Translations under genes and position numbers: made by a program
The notes under the pieces: model-generated
What the model was told of the DNA's origin: nothing
The model's input: only the letters and a program-made list of their open reading frames with translations
Database searches by the model: none
Shown here: piece after piece, positions 22,533 to 31,918 of the stretch
Numbering within the stretch: the stretch's first letter is position 1
Layout of the letters: each line of letters begins with the position of its first letter
Origin: Hyaloscypha bicolor E
Taxonomy: Eukaryota > Ascomycota > Leotiomycetes > Helotiales > Hyaloscyphaceae
DNA length: 64,000 nucleotides
Reading direction: 5' to 3'
NCBI RefSeq assembly: GCF_002865645.1
Contig: NW_020194684.1
Location: forward strand, 1,875,241 to 1,939,240

Positions 22533-23709
22533 ATGGCAGTCCAGACTCTCGAAGTCCACCCTCTCGATGGCCCCCACCCCCAGTTCGGGGCTGAAATCGA
22601 TAATGTCGACTTAGACAACCTTTCAGACGCAGATTTTGAGACTATCCGGAATACTTTGTACAACTACCATGTCATTGTTCTTAAGAATCAAGCTGGTGTC
22701 TCCCCAAAAGGTAGAGCGCTTTCAAAGTTTCTGATTGTTGCCAAGGTGCTAACAGAGTTGGACAGCTCAATACGAAATCACCAAAAGATTTGACCCAGCT
22801 TGTGAAGGCAACTATGGCCACGGAAAGACCCTTGATGCCAAGCGATCCGTTCTTCACCCAGATCTCAAGACAATCCCCCACCAGCCACAAGTCCAAGTAA
22901 TTGGTAATGGACACTATGACGAATACGAGGGCTTGAAGGACATCACTCTGAAGCATCCTCACCACAAGAGCTTCCACAAGAGTGTTATCTCTGAGGAGGA
23001 TGATTTGGACTTCACGAGATTCTACAGATGGCACATTGATGCTGCTCTTTACGCTCTAAACCCACCAAAGGTCACCTCCCTAATGGCTGTCAAGGTTCCT
23101 GCTGGAAGACGCCAGACACTTCGATATGATGATGGGACTGGAGAGGAGATGGACGTCCCTCTTGGAACCACCGCTTTCGTTTCAGGCCAGAACATGTACG
23201 ACATCCTAAGCGAGGAGGACAAGGAGTTTGTCCGTGGAGCAAAAGTCGAATATGCAGCGCATCCATACATTTGGATGAGTCCAGCCAAGAGCCGAACGGA
23301 TGGCCTGGGAATGATCTCTGATGGATTGGAATTGCCCCTTTCTGAGCTACCTCCCGTGGACGAGAGTCAAATTAAGATCTTGCCAATGTGCTGGAAGAAT
23401 CCTGTGACGGGCAAGCTCGCTCTTCAAATCCACCCGTCAGCTATCAAGGCCATTCACAAGCCAAACGGAGATGTGATCACGGACTTGAAGGAGGCCAGGG
23501 ATCTAGTTCATCGATTGCAGCGCCCTGCCATCTCCCCTAAGTATGTGTACGCACATGACTGGGTTGAGGGCGATTTCGTCCTCTTCAATAACCAAGGTGT
23601 GACACACTCTGTTGTTGGTGCTTTCAGCCCTGAAGAGCGCCGCTTGTTCAGACAGTGCAACATGGCAAGCAGCGAAGGTGTGATGGGAGCTGACGGGATC
23701 CTCTACTAG
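22533..23709 (+). CDS. xanA: Fe(II)/2-oxoglutarate-dependent xanthine dioxygenase
   Basis: Hydroxylates xanthine to uric acid using 2-oxoglutarate and O2, a fungal alternative to xanthine dehydrogenase in purine catabolism. Exons 22533-22710 and 22766-23709 (intron branch GCTAAC), 373 residues, close to the Aspergillus XanA length. TauD fold. The iron-binding triad falls at H149, D151 (in YRWHIDAALY) and H340 (NNQGVTHSVVG), positions that match the numbering reported for A. nidulans XanA, and the upstream segment (RFDPACEGNYGHGK) fits the family. The ATG context (CAAA-ATG-G) and the TATA box support the start. Probably nitrogen-regulated, given the pathway. Confidence 0.95.
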
Positions 23710-25135
23710 GGGATGACTGAGACTTGGGCGGAGCGAAGATGATGACATGTGCTTGATGATGCTTTTGCTTTCTTGTGATTGTGGGAGCATTTACGAACTC
23801 GGCGTTTTGGATGTATCTAAGCCTCAATGGAGAGGAACTTGGCATTTGAACGTAACAAAGCGTATACCCTTTTGGCTTTTGTTGCAATTTGAAATAGAAT
23901 ATAGTTTTTCCTGCACATTGTGCTCTCCAGATTATGACTTGCTGTGAACCTCAAATTTTTGGAAGCTCCACATTTTGAAAACTCTTTCATGTGATAACGG
24001 TACCTGCTTCGAATATACAAGCTACTGGATCTGGGCTTGTGACCAGAGTCTGACTGATCCAGCCATATGGCTGGTAGTTGCTTACACGCGATACGTAACT
24101 TGAATGGCCGTCACATGCTGGAGCTTCCTCTCCCCTTACGACGGGATCACCGTTACACAACGTCCCTCGAATGCGGTGCAACCACTTCATTGCCAGCTCA
24201 CCGCCGCCAGCAGACATATACCCGAGACCTCAGCCGCGTGATGTGCATCGAAAACAAAGCCCTTCCTTACACCTGTGTAGAAAATGCTCAAATCTTCAAC
24301 TTGAAGCTTGTGATTAAAGCTTTAGAGGAGCCATGGAGGGGCGTGCATGGCTTGAAGGAAAGATACACACCCGGCTAGCGGATCTCGACGGTCCGCTGTG
24401 TCCTCCGTAAGTAGTCTCCACGTAAGGGATGTCTCAGTCAGCGCTTCACAAGCTTTGTGGCAAGCTGGCAGCCATTTTCTGATTCGTAATTGGTGCGGGC
24501 CAGCCACTGCAGAAGCCAGGCTCGCTGTCAGGGTCTCAAGAGGAAATAATAAGACACCGCTCTGAATCAGCTGAGCATACACTCCATCCCACAAAATGAC
24601 GAGCAGGTTCCCCGAGGTAAGCCTAAACTGCTCCCCCCCACACTCGGAGATATGGGGGAGAACAAAGGCATTGGCCAGAGCAGTCAGCCAGCTAAGCCTG
24701 CATCGCGAATCTTTGCCTGATGCTCCAACGAGACTGGAAAATCCAGAAGAATGACAAGTTAGAAAGAGGCTTGATACACATCCCACACTCTAATTGAGCA
24801 AGTTATGGGCAATCAGCTGCACGCAAGGGATCTCTTTCGTGCAGTGCAGTCCGGCTTTTGCGGGCAGATGATTTGGTGGAACAGCAGAAGGGTCCCCTCG
24901 TGACGTTGTGAATCGTTCCAGGATTTTGGTTCCGCCAATTCCGCACCCCTGATTTGGTACAGTACATCACATCACCGCCTTCTCGGGCCTGTTCCTAGCG
25001 TGGTGGTACATGCATTTCAACCTTTCGCAACTACTTGTTCTCACCCTTTTAAAACTCTATTCCCGGGCCTACCTCCGTCTCACTCCCATCAGAGAGTATA
25101 TCAAAGAATTCAGTTAGGAGAAGCAGCCAGCGTTC
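23710..25135. other. Intergenic, no supported gene
   Basis: About 1.4 kb with short overlapping frames on both strands (longest about 154 codons, minus, 24322-24786) and no domain. The last 150 bp look like a promoter, with a CCCTTTTAAAAC TATA-like tract near 25046. Confidence 0.5.
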
Positions 25136-25201
25136 ATGGCGCGCATCGAAACGAGATATGGTGCTACTAGAATACCTCCAGAAGAATTGCGTCGACAATA
25201 G
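25136..25201 (+). other. Upstream ORF overlapping the lipase start
   Basis: An out-of-frame ATG at 25136 opens about 21 codons that run through the main ATG at 25158 and stop at about 25201. If the transcript includes it, translation of the main frame would need leaky scanning, or the true start is elsewhere. Confidence 0.45.
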
Positions 25202-27620
25202 CAAAGGCCCCCATAAACAACCTCCGGCGTCGGCACCAGTTAGAGGATTTATTTGTAACGACGACTCGGGTTCCACACACCGCACGTCGCTGTCGAGGTG
25301 GGGCTTACTGGGCCCGGCTGCTAGGATTTTGAGAAATGGCGTGGGTTTGGTCAACAGTACGGTTTTGACACTGAGGGATGGCTTGATGGAGGAGGAAAGG
25401 GAGGCCAGGAGGAGGAAGGAAGAGATGAGGCAGATTCTGGGGCTGCGGATGCAGAACGCGGAGACCATGGAACAATGGCGGACGGCAGCCAGGGAGTTGG
25501 ACGTTCTGGAAGACAACGTGGCCTGGAAGGCCGACTCCACGTCCTCCGAATTCGATGGCCCGCTGATTGAGGCACGACTGAAGCAACTGGATGAGGCAAG
25601 AACGAACGTAGATATCAAGGCCATGCTGAATCTTGTGCGGACTGCGCTGGTCAGGGATTTGGGTGGGATGGGCAATCGAAGGCTTTACCAGCACTCGCAC
25701 ATTGGGACGAAGGACTTGATTGAGCGGTACATCGACTCGACCATTGACACTATTCGAGCCCTTGTCGAAACGAGCAAATACAGCCTACCGGATGGCGTTG
25801 AGACGAAGGACATCCTAGAGCAGGTCGTTTATGCTAGACAAGCCTTTGGAAGGAGTGCTCTGTTATTGAGTGGAGGAGCAACTTTTGGCATGAATCATGT
25901 CGGAGTTCTGAAAGCGCTTTACGAAACAAGGCTCCTGCCGCGGATTATATCTGGTGCTTCCGCTGGAAGCATTGTATGCGCTGTGCTTTGCACACGAACA
26001 GACGAGGAGATTCCAGATGTCCTGGCTTCCTTTCCCTTCGGTGATTTGGCAGTCTTTGAGGAGCAAGGAAAGGAGGACGGGATCCTCGATAGGCTGCGGA
26101 GATTACTGACTGAAGGATCTTGGATCGATATAAAGCATCTGACCAGAGTGATGCATGATGTACTTGGCGACATGACCTTCCAGGAAGCTTACAACCGTAC
26201 CCGGCGAATTCTCAATATCTGTGTTTCGTCGGCCTCTGTCTACGAACTTCCTAGGCTTCTCAATTATGTTACTGCGCCGAATGTTATGATCTGGTCTGCT
26301 GTGGCAGCCTCTTGCTCGGTGCCTCTTGTCTTTTCATCTGCGCAACTGCTTGTCAAGAATCCAGCCACCGGCGAGAACTCTCCCTGGAACCCAACCCCAC
26401 AACACTGGATCGACGGAAGTGTGGATAATGATTTGCCAATGACCCGGTTGGCGGAGATGTTCAATGTCAATCATTTCATCGTTTCGCAAGTCAACCCCCA
26501 TGTTGTGCCATTTCTGGTCAAGGACGAGGAAGCCATCGCGAAGGATGCCCAGTCTGATTCGGCTGGACCAGGCTTCGTCTACACTCTCACCAATCTGGCC
26601 AAAGACGAAGCGTTACATAGACTGCAAGTAATGGCCGAACTGGGCATATTTCCAAATCTAGTCACGAAATGCAAATCCATCCTAAGCCAAAAGTACTCGG
26701 GAGATATTACGATACTTCCGGCGATAGATTACAAAGATTTCCCACGGATGCTCAAGAATCCGACTTCGGATTTTTTGGTCCAGGCCTGTTTATGTGGAGA
26801 GAAAGCGACATGGCCGAAGTTGAGCAGAATACGAAATCATTGTGCAGTAGAATTAGAATTAGATGCAGCAGTGCAGACATTACGGACGAGGGTGGTGTTT
26901 AGCCCAAGTCAGGTTGATCTCCGGCGAATGTCGACTGGAAATACGTTTACGAAGAGAGTGGGGCGGAGGAGAGGTAGTGGCGGAAACGTGCTGCCACTGC
27001 AATCCACGCGCGATGAAGAAGGAGAGTTCTATATCAGAAAGAGCCTTTCGAGACCGCCATTGAGAACAGCGAGCACACAGCTGAACCTATCAAGGAAATA
27101 CATACAACCAGCAAAGCCTTGGTTTCGATCAGTCCATGCAACTCCTCTGCCAACTCCTCAGATCGGAGATGCAAGACCGGCGAAGAATCCCTTTGATCTT
27201 CATCTTCAGCTACCCGATCTCTCCTCAGCTGGAGAAACGACGCATTCTCCACCCAGCTCAGATGCAGATATCGACTCCCATACGGATGAAAGCAGCCCGG
27301 AGCCCGACGCAGCAGACGATGGGGTTCCGGGTGTGGGTCTCTGCCACAGCCCCAACAGCCATGCTCGGCGAGCCCCTGGAGTCATAGATTTCTTCTCGGC
27401 AAGCCAGCCAGTAACCGCTGGAACAGACCACGTTCTGGCGACCTCGCCTCTCTCGGCACGATCGAACGTGGGATTCACGACATCACCTAATTCAATGACG
27501 AGAAGATCCGGGGAGTTCAATAAGAGCGTCGGGACGAGCGGTCCGGATATGAGATACAAGAGGTTGTTCCATTCACAACCTCAAACGAAACCAGAAGAGA
27601 GCCTCAAAGTTCCACCGTGA
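25158..27620 (+). CDS. Patatin-domain triacylglycerol lipase (Tgl3/4/5 type)
   Basis: Lipid-droplet triacylglycerol lipase/acyltransferase of the fungal TGL family. Single long frame, 820 residues. An N-terminal DUF3336-like region with charged helices (EEEREARRRKEEMRQILGLR; EQWRTAARELDVLE) precedes the patatin domain: glycine loop LLLSGGATFGMNHVGVLKAL, nucleophile elbow SGASAGSIV (GxSxG) and catalytic Asp in WIDGSVDNDLPM. A second part (EALHRLQVMAELGIFP) follows, then a disordered Ser/Pro-rich tail of about 200 residues after 27000. Yeast Tgl3, 4 and 5 cannot be told apart here. The start is likely but not certain, because an out-of-frame ATG lies 22 nt upstream. Confidence 0.9.
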   Translation: MVLLEYLQKNCVDNSKGPHKQPPASAPVRGFICNDDSGSTHRTSLSRWGLLGPAARILRNGVGLVNSTVLTLRDGLMEEEREARRRKEEMRQILGLRMQNAETMEQWRTAARELDVLEDNVAWKADSTSSEFDGPLIEARLKQLDEARTNVDIKAMLNLVRTALVRDLGGMGNRRLYQHSHIGTKDLIERYIDSTIDTIRALVETSKYSLPDGVETKDILEQVVYARQAFGRSALLLSGGATFGMNHVGVLKALYETRLLPRIISGASAGSIVCAVLCTRTDEEIPDVLASFPFGDLAVFEEQGKEDGILDRLRRLLTEGSWIDIKHLTRVMHDVLGDMTFQEAYNRTRRILNICVSSASVYELPRLLNYVTAPNVMIWSAVAASCSVPLVFSSAQLLVKNPATGENSPWNPTPQHWIDGSVDNDLPMTRLAEMFNVNHFIVSQVNPHVVPFLVKDEEAIAKDAQSDSAGPGFVYTLTNLAKDEALHRLQVMAELGIFPNLVTKCKSILSQKYSGDITILPAIDYKDFPRMLKNPTSDFLVQACLCGEKATWPKLSRIRNHCAVELELDAAVQTLRTRVVFSPSQVDLRRMSTGNTFTKRVGRRRGSGGNVLPLQSTRDEEGEFYIRKSLSRPPLRTASTQLNLSRKYIQPAKPWFRSVHATPLPTPQIGDARPAKNPFDLHLQLPDLSSAGETTHSPPSSDADIDSHTDESSPEPDAADDGVPGVGLCHSPNSHARRAPGVIDFFSASQPVTAGTDHVLATSPLSARSNVGFTTSPNSMTRRSGEFNKSVGTSGPDMRYKRLFHSQPQTKPEESLKVPP

Positions 27621-28168
27621 GAGAAGACGAATACGAGAGACGCGAATATTCATCACATTTCGATTGAGAAAGATACCATCGCTTAATCTAGCGAATTGCA
27701 TAGGGACGGGAAGTCATGAGCGGTGTTTTAAGGGATTGAGTGCATTGAAAAGAGGATCGGTGCACGGGGTTGGCGTTAGAAGGATTTATGTGGAGACGGG
27801 ACTCGCCGTCGTTGAGAAGTTTAAGAGACGAGCATTTACTTACAGTGGCATTAGCATGAGAGATTTTCCTGAATCCAAACATTTTCTGTTGACTGCGTGT
27901 CTCTTTTTCAGTGAATGTAATTCCCTTTCAGTTGGGTCTCGACTCATGCCATCTGGATACTTCGTCCAAGGAACGGAGAGCTATGACTTGGCAAGTGCCG
28001 GTATCCCGTTCTCGCTTTCACCTGTTTGGCAAACTTGCAATTGCTCTCATTTCAATTCACATGGTCTGAGAGGGGTCTGATTCTTATCGAGGACGGGTCT
28101 CGAGCTCTAATTTTGTTTTCAACTTCGCCTTGACTATTCACACAAGCAAACCGCTTCCTGCAACACCA
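27621..28168. other. Intergenic / 3' flanks
   Basis: Downstream of the lipase; one open frame (27664-28080, plus) without features. The end borders the Cys-rich gene cluster. Confidence 0.4.
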
Positions 28169-28414
28169 TCAACGTCGCCGATCCCACCTAAAGCAACCCC
28201 ACCAACTCCTCACCAAATTCGGCTCACAAAACTTACACGGGCGTCTCTTCTCAACCTTTCCTACTTGAACGAACTTGCACGTGATATGGGTCAAGTGATC
28301 CCATGCACTGTCATGACAGGTGATTACCTCCCGAGGCGGCGCTTTAGCACAGAGATGAGTGCGGTATGTGATGCATTCACAGCCGTTGTATGAGATCATG
28401 GTCATGCGGCACAT
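28169..28414 (-). CDS. Small Cys-rich protein, cluster copy A (81 aa)
   Basis: One of six related small proteins in this block. Starts MCRMTMISYNGCECI, then a Cys after seven residues (RTHLC), an isolated Cys (VITCHD), and C-K-F-C near residue 60, ending in a basic Trp-rich tail (RSWWGCFRWDRRR). The Cys spacing suggests a small zinc-binding fold. No signal peptide, so probably intracellular. No function known. Most similar in the window to copy E: both have MC[RK]MT, an extra Gly before the CxC and R-T-x-L-C. Confidence 0.6.
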   Translation of the reverse strand: MCRMTMISYNGCECITYRTHLCAKAPPREVITCHDSAWDHLTHITCKFVQVGKVEKRRPCKFCEPNLVRSWWGCFRWDRRR

Positions 28415-28761
28415 TGAGAGGATTTGTGATTTGCTGATTTACTGAGATTGCCAAAGGGGCGGTAGGGGTAAAGAGGAAGAAGAGGTATTATTCTGGTTCT
28501 GCTCTTTTGAACAATGTGATTGTGCGATGACTCGTGGCTTCTTTGTATTGAATTACGATCGAAGACACGATATCGAGTCTAGGGGCTGGATTTCTTTGTC
28601 AAAGTATCAAAGCGTGATTCTGCTTCAATATCTGAACCTTGGGAGAAGAACTGGGAGTGGGTGTTATGAATGGGAACGTCACTTTAGTCAAGAAAGACGG
28701 GAATTTGATTTGGGGATGATTGTTGCATTGTGTGACTACTCTACATTTGTGTATCTGTTGC

Positions 28762-28918
28762 TCTTGCAATTTGTAGAAATGTGGCCTGCACACTTCTGTA
28801 TGTGTTTATTGTTCTTGCGATTTGTGGGGGATCTTCGCTCATCTACTGTTCATGCAATTTCTAGAAGTGGGGCCTGCCTGCTTCTGTTTTTCTGCTGTTC
28901 ATGCAATTTGTAGGGGAA
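28762..28918. repeat. Degenerate short direct repeats in the 3' end of copy B
   Basis: Roughly four copies of a motif like TGCAATTTGTAGAAGTGGGG followed by CTGC and TTCTGT, spaced about 38-50 bp (near 28764, 28814, 28852 and 28900). They run into the C-terminal codons of copy B, so its tail may have changed by repeat slippage. Confidence 0.5.
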
Positions 28919-29238
28919 TCATCTCTTAGGGTCTCCTTTACTTCTGGCTTAGCGAATTTCCCATCGGAGAGATAGGGTTTGTAAGTTGATGGGGTTCTCC
29001 GCAAGAGGCAACCGATGAAGCCGGTAGTGGGAGCGTTCTTCCCTCTGTGCAGCTTGGCGCTGCATTCAGGACACAACCCGTGTCGCTCCTCCTTGAACTT
29101 ACGGAGGTCAGAGCACTTCTCTGCTGAGTGTATAGGAGCACCGCCGTAAGCACCTGGAGGCGCATTCTCGGGGCAGCAATTGACGAAGTCGTGCTTGTGA
29201 CCGCAGTCGGTGAACTTGGCTTTTGTAAGCTTGCACAT
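28861..29238 (-). CDS. Small Cys-rich protein, cluster copy B (125 aa)
   Basis: Starts MCKLTKAKFTDCGHKHDF, then CC, a spaced Cys (SAEKCSDL) and C-P-E-C (HGLCPECSAK), the shared family layout M-C-x(6)-[YF]-x(n)-C-x-[CH] ... C ... C-x2-C. It has a longer C-terminal extension than its neighbours, ending in the short direct repeats. The frame is open upstream to 29370, but the Met-Cys start shared by all copies is preferred. Function unknown. Confidence 0.65.
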   Translation of the reverse strand: MCKLTKAKFTDCGHKHDFVNCCPENAPPGAYGGAPIHSAEKCSDLRKFKEERHGLCPECSAKLHRGKNAPTTGFIGCLLRRTPSTYKPYLSDGKFAKPEVKETLRDDSPTNCMNSRKTEAGRPHF

Positions 29239-29711
29239 TCTGGACGATCTTTGCTGTTCTTCGTGGTTTGGGTGTCTTTTCGATGGTTCTTGGTGGTTTG
29301 GTAATTCGGGCGTTTTGATGGTGCTTGTGATGCGTTGAAGGGCAGATGGCGATGAGGAGAGAAAGAGCATGGGGTGATATGGATATGTGCCGAGACCACC
29401 GAGGCTGTTTCTGGCAGAGGTGAGCTGTTCTTGGGAATAAAGAAGTATGATGTTCTGCAGGACCAGAAGTCTGTCTTAAGGTGGAATGCCACAGTGTTCT
29501 AGGAACAAGCTAACATATTCCTCCTGTTTTTCTTTTGGGGAATGATTCTTGAATTGTCTCTTTGCTATGGACCAATCTGCCGTTATTCTGTTCTGCTATT
29601 CCGTTGACTTCTCCAAATGCCCAATCTTGTGGAGGAATAGCCCCGCAGAAAGGGCCTTGCATGGCTAAGCTCATACCTCCACGAGCAAGCCGCTCAAATC
29701 ATCTTGTCAAG

Positions 29712-29945
29712 TTAGTGGCGCCAGCAACAGCACCAGGCGCACCCACCGCCGTTTCGTCTTGCGTGTTCATTTGATTTGCATGTGTGGCATTGCTCAAGAC
29801 TGGTCTCTGGATCTACTCTGTAGCATGGACACCTTTTGCCGACCAGAACACGATGGCTGCCTAGTTCCCGGAGGGGGCAGATATCGATGTAGAGCTCACT
29901 ACGCTCACATCCGCACCTGTACTTAGTTTTAATGAGTAGGCACAT
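29712..29945 (-). CDS. Small Cys-rich protein, cluster copy C (77 aa)
   Basis: Starts MCLLIKTKYRCGCERSEL, followed by IDICPLRELG, GKRCPCY and QCHTCKS, then a Cys-rich end (GGGCAWCCCWRH). The IDICPL segment resembles other uncharacterised fungal proteins of this kind that I recall, though I cannot verify that here. Cysteine count and spacing suggest at least one zinc site. Function unknown. Confidence 0.65.
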   Translation of the reverse strand: MCLLIKTKYRCGCERSELYIDICPLRELGSHRVLVGKRCPCYRVDPETSLEQCHTCKSNEHARRNGGGCAWCCCWRH

Positions 29946-30239
29946 CTTGATGATGCGGAGGGAAGTTGTGATAGATGGTTATGATAAGGATGACGGGGTA
30001 TATGCTGGGATGGATTTTTTATGGCCTGCCCACTGGTGCTGTTTGCTTCGGAGGCGCTGTTCGAATTCACAAACAAAGAATATGTATACTTTGCTGCGAG
30101 TGCAGGCTAAGCTCATGTTTCAATCCCTCCTTTATCTGTTGCAGCCATTAGTTCTAGTCGGAATTTGGAGGTGTTGAATTGAGTTTATAAAATTATTTGA
30201 GCGGATAGGTAGTTGAGAAGGCAATAGTCCCTCTTATGA

Positions 30240-30500
30240 TCACGATGAGAGTGACTCTGTGTCGAGACAACTTTCCCATTTCCTTCGCCCAATATGTCTC
30301 CATTTTTGAAACCAAGAATAGCATTTCTGCCAACGAGGTGTGGGCTTGGGCTCCCCGCAAGCTGGGCAATCCCAAATGTATTCCACCGTTCTGGTCTCCG
30401 TAGTCCTTGGGCCGCAGAAGTGAGGAGTATAGTGAACGCAGGGCTGGATGAAAGTGATCCTGTGGCCGCACCCATAGTCGTAGTTTTTGATGATGCACAT
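30240..30500 (-). CDS. Small Cys-rich protein, cluster copy D (86 aa)
   Basis: Starts MCIIKNYDYGCGHRITFI, then QPCVHYTPHFC and WDCPACGEPKP (CxxC), then an aromatic, basic tail (RWQKCYSWFQKWRH). Uses CxH where copies A, C and E use CxC. The frame is open upstream to 30572 but the family start at 30500 is preferred. Function unknown. Confidence 0.65.
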   Translation of the reverse strand: MCIIKNYDYGCGHRITFIQPCVHYTPHFCGPRTTETRTVEYIWDCPACGEPKPTPRWQKCYSWFQKWRHIGRRKWESCLDTESLSS

Positions 30501-30935
30501 TTCGATGTGTTGGGATTCAGTTCCACAACGTTGATAATGGATGATATATTTCCGAGATGTGAGGATGATCAAGTCAAGGCGTGGCTAGTGTGCTGCAGAG
30601 TCTAGTAAGGAGGACGCGAGTCTGTTCTGAGGACCATCAGATGTCTTACATTTCTAATTCTTCTAAATTTAAAGAAGAAGCTGTTCTGAAGCACCCTTTC
30701 AAGGTGCAGGGCTGTTCTGACCTAGAGACTTGCAGCGAGAATTCAGCAAAGGGGGCCTTAGGTCATATGTAATCTGTACATCAGTGTTTCGAATATCAAA
30801 AATTCTTCACTATGCTCACGGCACGCATTTAATCAGGGATTTGCTTCAAAGATTAACTTTATAGTTGAGTATTGACTTCATATTTCATTTTATACTTAGC
30901 TCTGTTCTCTCACGCCGATTTCAAGCCCTCTTCTT

Positions 30936-31136
30936 CTAGTGAAAGCAAAGCCACCGTCCCAAACCCATTGCACAGCTTCGGCACCGCCCCGACATTTCGA
31001 TGCATTCTTCTTGATAGTGGGAGCAATCAAGCACAGTGCAAGGCATAGAGGCATGTAGACCGTGTTTATTGCAGAGGAGTGTGCGGGTTTTGATACAACC
31101 GCAACCTCTATACTCAGTTATTGTCATTTTACACAT
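30936..31136 (-). CDS. Small Cys-rich protein, cluster copy E (66 aa)
   Basis: The shortest copy: MCKMTITEYRGCGCIKTRTLLC, then MPCTV, LDCSHY, EEC and GRCRSCAMG (CxxC), ending WLCFH. Closest to copy A. Too short to hold anything but one compact metal-binding unit. Function unknown. Confidence 0.6.
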   Translation of the reverse strand: MCKMTITEYRGCGCIKTRTLLCNKHGLHASMPCTVLDCSHYQEECIEMSGRCRSCAMGLGRWLCFH

Positions 31137-31542
31137 TTTGATGACTGGTTCGGTAGTCAGATGCGCGACAGGCGGTGATAGAGTGAGACGGTGGTGAATG
31201 GTGGCCAGGGAAATTTGGTGATGAAGTGGGACAGGTGAAATTTATCAAAAATGTACACGCATTATACAGAATATCGGAGGTTGTTCCCATTGCTTTTTGT
31301 CTATTGTCTATTGTCCTGGTGAAGGCGAATCCCTTTGTTGACCCCTTGTCTCCAACATTGCCTTCATTCCTCTTAATCTCTGCACAAAGAAGTTCCCTTT
31401 GAGTGAACTACAAAGCATAAAGCCATTGTCCCCAGAGCTGTTAAAACAATGCAATCCCCGGAATTCAAGGATCCGTTCCGTACACTTAGATCTCAAGACC
31501 TCAACACCACCATCACCTCTCACGCCCTCGAGAATCAGCAAG

Positions 31543-31845
31543 ATGTGTTTCCTGCTAACCAAGACGTACGATTGCCAACATTCCAACTTCATGACAACGC
31601 CATGCCACCAACACTTCACCTCGCGCTGGACGTGTGACCCTCAAATCTACCCAAAATTCTGCATAGCCCGAAACCTACGGAGCATAAATCTCTGCCACAG
31701 CTGCCGATCACGTGTAAATAGTTATGTCTTCATATCCGAAAGGCTGCAAAAGTACAGTGAACACTGGAACATGATAAACTGGCATGAAGGTTCGAGATTC
31801 ACGCCAGTTGAATCGTGTCCGCCTGAAGTAAGGCAAGGAAAATGA
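31543..31845 (+). CDS. Small Cys-rich protein, cluster copy F (100 aa, opposite strand)
   Basis: The only copy on the plus strand: MCFLLTKTYDCQHSNFMTTP, then CHQH, TCDP, FCIA and LCHSCRSR (CxxC), with a C-terminal extension after the last Cys pair. The ATG sits in a good context (CAAG-ATG-T). Convergent with the aminopeptidase gene, whose stop lies 74 bp away. Function unknown. Confidence 0.6.
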   Translation: MCFLLTKTYDCQHSNFMTTPCHQHFTSRWTCDPQIYPKFCIARNLRSINLCHSCRSRVNSYVFISERLQKYSEHWNMINWHEGSRFTPVESCPPEVRQGK

Positions 31846-31918
31846 AGTAATTCTTAGCTTAATAAACCAGCTTCATATCTCTCAGCGGAGAATTTATGAT
31901 GTGCTGCCTTCACAAATT

